This document shows, piece after piece, positions 57,013 to 64,000 of a stretch of 64,000 nt of DNA. The notes below the pieces were generated by a model. It was given only the letters and a program-made list of their open reading frames with translations. It was not told the origin of the DNA and searched no databases. A program made the position numbers and the translations under genes. Each line of letters starts with the position of its first letter. Position 1 is the first letter of the stretch. Origin of the DNA: Thermomucor indicae-seudaticae (Eukaryota > Mucoromycota > Mucoromycetes > Mucorales > Lichtheimiaceae); contig JSYX01000006.1 in assembly GCA_000787465.1 (NCBI GenBank), positions 62,001 through 126,000 of the forward strand. Direction: 5' to 3'.

Positions 57013-57120
57013 GATGCGGATCTTATTTGCGTCATTAAAGATGGTCCTATTGTGGAGCAAGGTATGCATTGGAAGTTACTCAAGCTGAGCGATGTCTATG
57101 CAGAGCTCGTTCGACAGTAA
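57013..57120 (+). pseudogene. Orphan terminal exon of a third ABCB copy
   Basis: Reads [20 protein letters not shown] then KLLKLSDVYAELVRQ and TAA. It aligns along its length with the last exon of ABC copy 1 (56586-56711: [20 protein letters not shown]). The bases just before it are TTTGG where the paralogue has TATAG, so the acceptor AG appears lost. No other ABC exon is nearby upstream except copy 1. Best read as a relic of a deleted tandem copy. Confidence 0.8.
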
Positions 57121-58154
57121 TCGTTGAGGTTACTAAAACCGAGGATAATATGACCAGCAATGCTTGTCATCTGCCGTTTTGTTTTCTAAACAGCTGCTGG
57201 ATTTGATTCGTTTCACAGCGCAAAAACGTATGCTCTACCGTCAAAAAGCTCAGCACACAGCGCTGGTGACTCAAGGGGACGTCGGGCTCTAGACGCAAGG
57301 AGAAGAACGACTAACGTATTCACAGAGAAACGCGAGGATAAAACACGGTTGATGAGCAAGCGATGCGAGTGGACGTGGAAACAAAGAAGTTGCCAGGAAA
57401 CAGGATGGAGGTATAACAACAGAGAGCATTGAAAGCAGCATGCAACCGGCGGAAATTGTTAGGAAAGATGTCGCCCATTCCTCTCGAGTCGCATCTCTCT
57501 GTCAACCGATATATTGTCAGATTCACAACGTCGGCAGAAGTTTCTCCTGAGGTTACGGATCGTAGCGACAAGCTCAGGGCTGCTCTTCATCACAAAGATC
57601 TCGTGTTCCGGGTTGCATAATGACCATAGACGGACGAGGTCTCTTATGTCATCTTGAAAAAGCCTACCACCACTTCTCACAATGCGTCTGGCTGAATCGT
57701 CATCGCGACTCAAGAGTCTCAAATCAAAAATGACCAGTGTCTCAAGAACGGCACTAGGCAGTCTCAACTTCTGCGCCAAATCCCAGTATGACCTGGTTAA
57801 TACATCCGTCCCTGACTTTTCAGGATGCATGCAAAAGCATACATACAAGCTTCAGAGAGGGGGAAAAGCCTACTTTCGATGCTGGCACAAACGAATTAGG
57901 TGGCACTCCTTTTATCAAAGTTTCCCCTATTTTGTGTCTCGCCGAAAAAGGAATTCGGGCTATGTACCTGAGCAAAGTAGAGATGGATTTGTGCTTGTCT
58001 TACATGGCGCAGACGAAACGGTTGGCAACAGGCGGGGGAAGGGGACATGCATGTGGGCTCCTCTTGGAAGCCCTTAAAGGAAAACACGCAGTTATGTCAT
58101 TTCTCATCACCTCTCTCTTTTCTTCACTTTTACCTTTTCTGTAAATACTACGTT
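57121..58154. other. Intergenic, no clear gene
   Basis: About 1 kb. Frames at 57459-57848 (minus, 129 codons) and 57788-58144 (plus) show no recognisable family. Holds the promoter of the second ABC gene. Confidence 0.5.
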
Positions 58155-61100
58155 ATGGGATCACGGCGTGGAAAAGCAGTATCCATATTCCAGCTGTTTC
58201 GGTATTCGTCTCGCGGCGACAAGATCATGATCGCGATTGCTTTCACGTGCTCTTTTCTGTTTGGAGCACTGCAACCACTTTCGCTTGTCGTACTAGGCTT
58301 CTTCGTGAACGATCTCCAGGAGGCAGTATTGGTCCGTAACGAGAAACCAGCCGATGCCGTGCATCCGATTCTGATGGTATTTGTGTACCTGGGCACCGTG
58401 ATTCTGGTGCTGGCGTATGCTGCCAACTGTCTTTGGGCGCTCACGGGAGAGCGCCAAGCACATCGTGTACGCCAGCTCTACGTGCATGCTGTCCTGCGTC
58501 AGGACATGAGCTGGTTTGACGAACAGCAACAAGGAGGCTCGCTCACGAGCCGATTGGCTACCGATATCCAGATGATCCAGGACGGTATTTCGGAACGCTT
58601 CGGCTCAGTGGTTCGTGCTCTGGCTGCGTTCGCGACAGGCTTCGTGGTCGCGTTTGCGGCTGGCTGGCGACTTTCTGTGGTGGTTCTGGCCGTTTTACCA
58701 GTACTCTTGCTGGTGGTTGCCGTCATGGGTCGCTTGGTAGGCTCGCAGACAAAGGTGCAGCAGGATCTGTATGCCGAGGCCGGCCGTGTGGCCGAACAAG
58801 TGTTTTCAGGTATACGCACAGTCTACGCGTTCTCGATGGAGAAACGGTTTGCGGATAGATATAGGACCAAGCTGCGACCCGTGCGCGCGGCTGGGATCAA
58901 GCGCGGCTTCATCTTTGCGACAGGCGTGGGCATCATGGTGTTCCTCTTGTTTGGCATCTTCAGCTTGTCCTTTTGGTACGGCGGCAAGCTGGTGGCGAGC
59001 GGTGACCTGGAAGCGGCACGCATGATGGCCGCGTTTGGAGCCCTGGTGCTCGGATCCATGTCCCTCTTGCAGCTGCCTGCCAACGCATCGTTTGTCTTTT
59101 CAGCATGTGGTGCGGCGCACAAGATTTACAGTATCATTGACCTGGTCCCAGCCATTGACGCAGATTCAGATAAAGGGCACATACCGCCCAAAGTCTGCGG
59201 CGACATTGAGTTCAGAAACGTCCAGTTTAGCTACCCTGCACGACCTGATGTACCTGTTCTCAAAAACCTAAGTCTCAATATCAAAGCCGGCATGACTGTA
59301 GCCTTTGTGGGTCCTTCCGGGTCTGGTAAATCGACTACCATTCAGCTGCTCCAACGCTTCTACGATCCGCTTGCTGGCCAAGTGTTACTGGACGGCAGAG
59401 ATATCAAGGACTTGAACCTTCGATGGTTGCGTAACCAAATTGGCGTTGTCAGCCAGGAACCCGTTCTCTTCAACATGACCGTCCGCCAGAACATACTTTT
59501 GGGAACGACGGAACAGCTCTCTCAAGAGGAAATCATCAGCGCGTGTCAAAACGCAAATTGCCACAGTTTCATCACGAAGCTGCCGCAAGGATACGATACG
59601 TTGGTGGGTGAACACGGTGGCATGCTGTCGGGTGGCCAGAAACAGCGCATTGCCATTGCGCGTGCAATTCTAAAGAACCCGTCCATTCTGCTACTTGACG
59701 AGGCAAGCGGTTTTCCTACCTGCCAGCGTGAGAAAAGGACTCACGCAGAAAGGATCTTTTGCTACTAGGCAACATCTGCACTGGATACAGAATCCGAACG
59801 CGTCGTGCAACGCGCTCTAGATGCAGCTTCTGCGGATCGTACAACGATTGTGATAGCTCATCGCCTGTCCACAGTACGAAACGCGGACCGGATCGTGGTG
59901 CTGGAGCACGGCAGCGTTATAGAACAGGGCACTCATAAGGAACTGGTTGACCTGGATGGGGTGTACGCCCAACTCATCAAAAAGCAGGAGATCGCTATAG
60001 ATATTAATAACAACAATGAGACCACGAGCAAAAAGCGAGACGAAGTTGAGAGTTTGAGCGTCAAGGACAAGGAAGCAGACGCGCAGACGGATATGGGCTC
60101 GATGGTGTCGTCTGTTCATGTCCCAGCAGCAGCACCAGCAGCACCTGACCTCACGCAAAAAGCACCCATTAAACAGGTGCTCTCGGACATGCGCCCTGAA
60201 TGGCCCTTATTGGCCTTTGGGTGTTTTGGGGCCGCAATCGCAGGTGCTGTGTTTCCGGTATTCGCGTTTACCAATGCCAAATGCATGGGGATCCTGATGG
60301 GCCCAAAAGATCAAATTACAGCCGGTCCTTTGCAAGGCACCAACCTTTACGGATTGCTATTTCTCTTCTGCGCTGGTTTTGAGGCATTTGGCTTTTCTTC
60401 ATTCATTATAGCCTTTGAAACAGCGGGCGAGCGCTTTACTGAGCGACTACGATCCCGGTTGCTTGCGGCGTACTTGAAGCAAGACATAAGCTTCTATGAC
60501 GACGACGCGCACAGGGTAGGCTCCTTGACGGCCAAACTTGCCTCTGACTCGAGAAACGTGAACCAAATGATTACACGGGTATGGGGAGAGATTGCGCGTA
60601 TTAACGGTGCAGTCGTAACAGGTATGTTGTGCTATGCGCTCATCAAATCTCGGCTAGTTTAATAAAAATAAAAGCCATTTATCATTAGGCTTAGTGATTG
60701 CCTTCCGTCATGACTGGGCCATGACACTCGTGGTCCTAGCGTTTTCACCTGTGATCATGATTGCCACGTTTTTTGAGACGCGTGTCCAGCGCAGGGATGT
60801 AGTAGGAGAGGACAGCAGTAAGACCGCTAGGGCCCAGGCTCTGAGCAATGCAATTGCAAGCGAAGCGATCCGCAACATACGCACCGTGGCTGCGCTCGGT
60901 AAAGAAGCCTACTTTGAAGCCGAGTACAAGAAAGCGCTCGAACATCCGCATCGTGTCACGAAGCGCAACGCCTATCTGTCATCGATCCCTTATGCACTCA
61001 TCCAGGGTTGCCTTTTGTACGTAGCTGCGGCCACACTTCACGTTGGCATGGTCTTTGTGCAAGACAATCGTATCGCACTTCAAGACATGTTTGTCTGCAT

Positions 61101-62091
61101 GTTCAGCGTCATCCTCTCGATTCAGGAAGTTGGGCGATGCACGACCAGCATCCCGCTCTTTGTCAAAGCCAAAGCGTCAGCTATCTCGGTATATAGTGTT
61201 ATGCAGCGCAAACCAGACATTGATCCGGATCTGGAAGGTATTGAACCCGAAAAAATCCATGGCGACATCTCGTTCGAGGGCATTGCATTCCGTTATCCTT
61301 CTCGGCCTGACGTTCCTGTCTTTGATGGCGAATTCAATCTGGAAGCCAAGGCTGGCCAGACCATTGCTCTTGTGGGTCCATCCGGGTGCGGCAAATCCAC
61401 CGCCATTGGCATGCTGCAACGCTGGTATGACCCTATGGAAGGCACTGTCCGTATGGATGGTCGCAATATCAAGAACTTTACCCTGAGCAATCTGCGCAGC
61501 CACATGGCTTTGGTCGGTCAGGAACCCGTCTTGTTTGACATGACAATTGGCGAAAACATCCGCTTTAGTGTTGATGAAGACAAGAACATAACGCAAGAAC
61601 AAGTGGAGGAAGCTTGCCGGGCCGCCAATATTCACAAGTTTATCAGCAGTCTCCCTGATGGCTACAACACTCGCGTCGGTGACAAGGGATCGCAGCTGTC
61701 TGGTGGTCAGAAGCAACGTATTGCCATTGCTCGTGCTCTTATTCGCAAGCCCAAGGTGCTCCTGCTGGATGAAGCCACTTCTGCTCTGGATAGTGAATCT
61801 GAGAAACTTGTACAAGAAGCCATTGATAACATTATCAGCGAAGGCGGTCGTACTACGGTCACCATTGCTCACCGCTTATCCACTATCCAGGTACACTACT
61901 GGGGAAAAAGAAGCCATTTCAATCGCTCATACTAAATTTCTCTCTCTCTCTCTTTTTTTGCTTAGAATGCTGATCTGATTTGTGTGATAAAGCATGGTCG
62001 GATAGTCGAGCAAGGTGTTCACCAAGATCTGCTGCGAGCAAAAGGTGTTTATAGCTCGCTTGTCAGGCAACAGACGCTAGATGCCAATTAG
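58155..62091 (+). CDS. ABCB full transporter (MDR/P-glycoprotein type), copy 2
   Basis: Four exons, 58155-59702, 59769-60621, 60689-61890 and 61966-62091, give 1242 aa. Same TMD1-NBD1-TMD2-NBD2 plan as copy 1 but a shorter N-terminus ([19 protein letters not shown]). NBD1: [35 protein letters not shown] then [13 protein letters not shown]2: [43 protein letters not shown]; last exon [17 protein letters not shown]. Intron positions after LLLDE and after LSTIQ match copy 1; the intron inside TMD2 (60622-60688) is extra. The first intron starts with GC (GAG|GCAAGC) where copy 1 has GTAAGT. The NBD2 coding sequence is almost identical to copy 1 while the membrane parts have diverged. Substrate unknown. 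Confidence 0.96.
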
Positions 62092-62430
62092 ATAATTGCA
62101 ACACAAGAGTTTCCAATACATATTCATGTTTAATCGCAAATTTCCCCTGCCTAAATCAAGACACACGACAGTAAATAATCATGCCTTTTGCATAAAAGCG
62201 TCTCGAAAAGCGCGATGATATATCTACTGTATCATTGCGCGTATGTATGCCTGCTAGCCGAGTTTACGGCTAAACTCTCGATGAAACAAACGTCGTGCCA
62301 AAATGAGATGCTGTTGTGTGACATGACCAGCAGCGGCGCCAAGCGTTTAATTGGACAAGAACTATAAAAGGTGTCATTGTCCGAAGCGGAGCGACAGTTT
62401 TGCTCTTCTTTTGTTTCGATAGTATCTACA
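62092..62430. promoter_or_regulatory. Promoter region of the DUF7721-type gene
   Basis: About 340 bp between genes. A TATA-like CTATAAAAGG lies at about 62361-62370, about 60-70 bp before the ATG at 62431. No other feature seen. Confidence 0.5.
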
Positions 62431-63135
62431 ATGTATGGTGAAGCTGCTTCATATACTGGTGAGTGATTTATACGATGGGAGTGATAAGAAGCGAAGGATC
62501 ACCAAAAAATGTGATTATAGGTGCCATTCATCATCCTGATGTGGAAGAGGCTTCTCATATCGCCTCGCGACACGGCGGCTCTGAAGGCAAGTTCAAGGTG
62601 AAGGAAAAGGGAGGATACGTGGTCTAAAGTTAGTTTCACAGAGGATAAGGGCCTCTTTTCATCCGTCTTGTCAAACGTTCTTGGAAGTCACGAAGCCGTG
62701 GAAGCTGATCACGACGAAATAGACTACGTTGGCAAGGCACACGACAGGGTTTACAATCAGCAAGAGCCACAGGAACATTCGTCGCGTGATCTGGGGTCGG
62801 CGGCCGCTCTGCAAGCCTTCAAGATGTTCTCTGGTGGTAGTGGTGGCAGTAGCGGATCATCCAACGAGCTGGTTGGCATGGCAATGGGTGAAGCCCTCAA
62901 ACTGTTCAAAAATCAGTCGTCTTCCGGTAACGGCGGCAACCTTGATCAATCAGAAGTGCTTCAACAAGCAGCCATGATGGCCATGAAACTTTTCTTGACA
63001 CAGAAGCAAGGAGGTGAAAGCAGTGGCGGTGGTGCCGTCGGTGCCCTGATGGGCCTCTTGAACTCGGGTGGTGGCAGCAGTAGCAGCAGCAACACTGGCG
63101 CCATGGCTGCCAGCTTACTTGGAAAGTTCCTGTAA
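62431..63135 (+). CDS. DUF7721-type (beta-flanking) small protein
   Basis: Three exons, 62431-62458, 62521-62597 and 62644-63135, give 198 aa. The first intron joins MYGEAASYTG to AIHHPDVEEASHIASRHGGS; the second (46 nt) joins GKFK to DKGLFSSVLSNVLGSH. Then IDYVGKAHDRVYNQQEPQEH, LGSAAALQAFKMFSGGS, NELVGMAMGEALKLFKNQ, AAMMAMKLFLTQKQ and ALMGLLNSGG ending AASLLGKFL. The order DxDxxxxxAHxxVY ... SAAAxQAxKxF ... GMAMGxAxKLF ... ASxxxKFL matches fungal proteins of this uncharacterised domain as I remember them. Gly/Ser-rich linkers separate amphipathic helices. Probably cytosolic; function unknown. Often stress-induced in other fungi (recollection). Confidence 0.75.
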
Positions 63136-63713
63136 TTACTTTGACGGAAATATTGGAAGAACTTTTACACCTGTTTGAAAGCTATTTGCTTCAGTTGGAA
63201 AGACCAGGTTTTGCTTTGGTCGAAGATGCAGTTTGCTCTGGACGCAATTCCTTTTGACGCTAAAAGTCACTTCTGGTTTTTGAATTGAATGACGCTGTAA
63301 GAGTGAAAGTCAGGTGAGAGTAAAGATAGAGAATTTTATTGGGCGTATGAACGCCGCTCAGTCTACAGTAGCTCATATGAGGAAGTTATGTGCACGGTGC
63401 AGACGGGCAGACGGATAAAAAAGCAGATTTGGTAAAGCTCCAGCATCCGTTCTAAGCTCCAGATCCGGCCCTCCATACATCTGCTCTCGTGACATGTACC
63501 AGTCAGAGCGGTAACATCAAAATCACTTCCTGTTATTTTACTGTTACTTGATGTACGGATATATTCATGCTTTTAGAGTATTGCTTGGATACCAATTTTC
63601 ATTCGTCCGCACGTCTTGTATCACTGGATACACATGACATACTGCGGCTCTGGTGAATTCGAATCTGGCAATTGAAGGATTCGAACTTCCCTGTACATCT
63701 ACAACTCTGCACG
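63136..63713. other. Intergenic spacer
   Basis: About 580 bp. A small hairpin GGCGT-atga-ACGCC lies at about 63342-63355. Two TTCGAA-containing stretches at 63656-63694 look like tRNA T-arms but no complete tRNA folds. Confidence 0.4.
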
Positions 63714-64000
63714 TCAAACCTCAGTCAACGTTGCTTCCAGTGGTACGATCTTACAACTGTACTCCGTAACATTCTGATATTTTGCTAAAGCATGGATATC
63801 AACAAAGTCGATGAAACCCTTATCACAAGCACGTAATTGACCCTCGTAATGTGGATCAACTTGTCTACGGTTAACACTTCCGTTAGTTCCATAATACTCA
63901 AATACTGGTAAGGACCAAGGTTTTCCTAAAGTCAAATCCCGCCTTCCGGTACTCGCTGGGCTCAACGAACTTTTCAAGGATTTCGTGTTGCCATGTCAAG
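63714..64000 (-). CDS. Partial ORF running off the window, unknown
   Basis: Minus-strand frame open from near the window edge to a TGA at 63714: LGKPWSLPVFEYYGTNGSVN, DPHYEGQLRACDKGFIDFVD, IHALAKYQN and VPLEATLTEV. Another frame at the extreme end reads WQHEILEKFVEPSEYRKAGF and may be an upstream exon or a frame-shifted part. Composition looks coding. I do not recognise it. Confidence 0.3.

Noticed and set aside
61177..61872. 231-codon minus-strand open frame
   Set aside because: Antisense of NBD2 in ABC copy 2; part of it also occurs in copy 1 because the coding strands are nearly identical there.
63650..63700. tRNA-like TTCGAAT stretches
   Set aside because: T-arm-like sequences on both strands, but no acceptor, D or anticodon stems could be folded around either.

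Overview
The window is nuclear DNA of a filamentous fungus. Every conserved gene is interrupted by short spliceosomal introns (about 46-130 nt), the tRNA carries an intron, and codon use and protein families fit an early-diverging fungus, most likely Mucoromycota (inference from family resemblance; no database was consulted). Most gene models below were built by finding GT..AG (and two GC..AG) junctions that restore the family's reading frame. Coding sums that divide by three are a consistency check on these models, not proof.

Layout. 0-11.3 kb: a peroxisomal-type NADH pyrophosphatase (-), a penta-EF-hand protein (+), a SelO protein AMPylase (+), an acidic low-complexity protein of unknown function (-), a possible small gene (+) and a double-START-domain protein (+). 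11.3-12.8 kb: a gene desert with a cluster of degenerate repeats. 12.8-17.4 kb: a DUF1765 membrane-type protein (-) and a GCN4-like bZIP factor with upstream ORFs (-). 17.5-26.6 kb: a gene-poor, apparently lineage-specific stretch. It holds a fragment resembling the N-terminal half of a Fanzor/TnpB-like protein, two multi-exon genes of unknown function, a small secreted Cys-rich GPI-type protein, a 409-bp CACTA-type MITE with perfect 3-bp target duplication, and tRNA-Tyr.

26.6-34.9 kb: a housekeeping run on the minus strand: calreticulin, a mitochondrial hotdog thioesterase, a Gyp5-like TBC RabGAP, an O-fucosyltransferase-like type II membrane protein and glutamine synthetase. 35.6-37.3 kb: decayed genes (one frame-broken gene, one TnpB/Fanzor-like zinc-ribbon relic). 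37.3-47.5 kb: subtilisin-like protease (+), AP-3 mu subunit (-), SAM methyltransferase (+) and a SUMO-interacting-motif SNF2 ATPase of the Rad16/ULS1 type (+). 48.2-62.1 kb: a transporter block on the plus strand: a PMCA-type calcium pump followed by two full-length tandem ABCB (MDR-type) transporters, with an orphan terminal exon of a third copy between them. 62.4-63.1 kb: a small DUF7721-type protein. The last 0.9 kb has only a partial unidentified ORF.

Functional themes: ER and secretory traffic (calreticulin, TBC GAP, AP-3 mu, PEF protein, glycosyltransferase-like protein), stress and nitrogen response (GCN4-like bZIP, glutamine synthetase) and efflux or ion transport (calcium pump, ABC pair). 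I saw no CRISPR array, defence island or secondary-metabolite cluster. The best candidates for new biology are the two unknown genes in the 17.5-26.6 kb stretch, the tandem ABC family with probable gene conversion and a GT-to-GC donor change, and the remnants of Fanzor-like elements.
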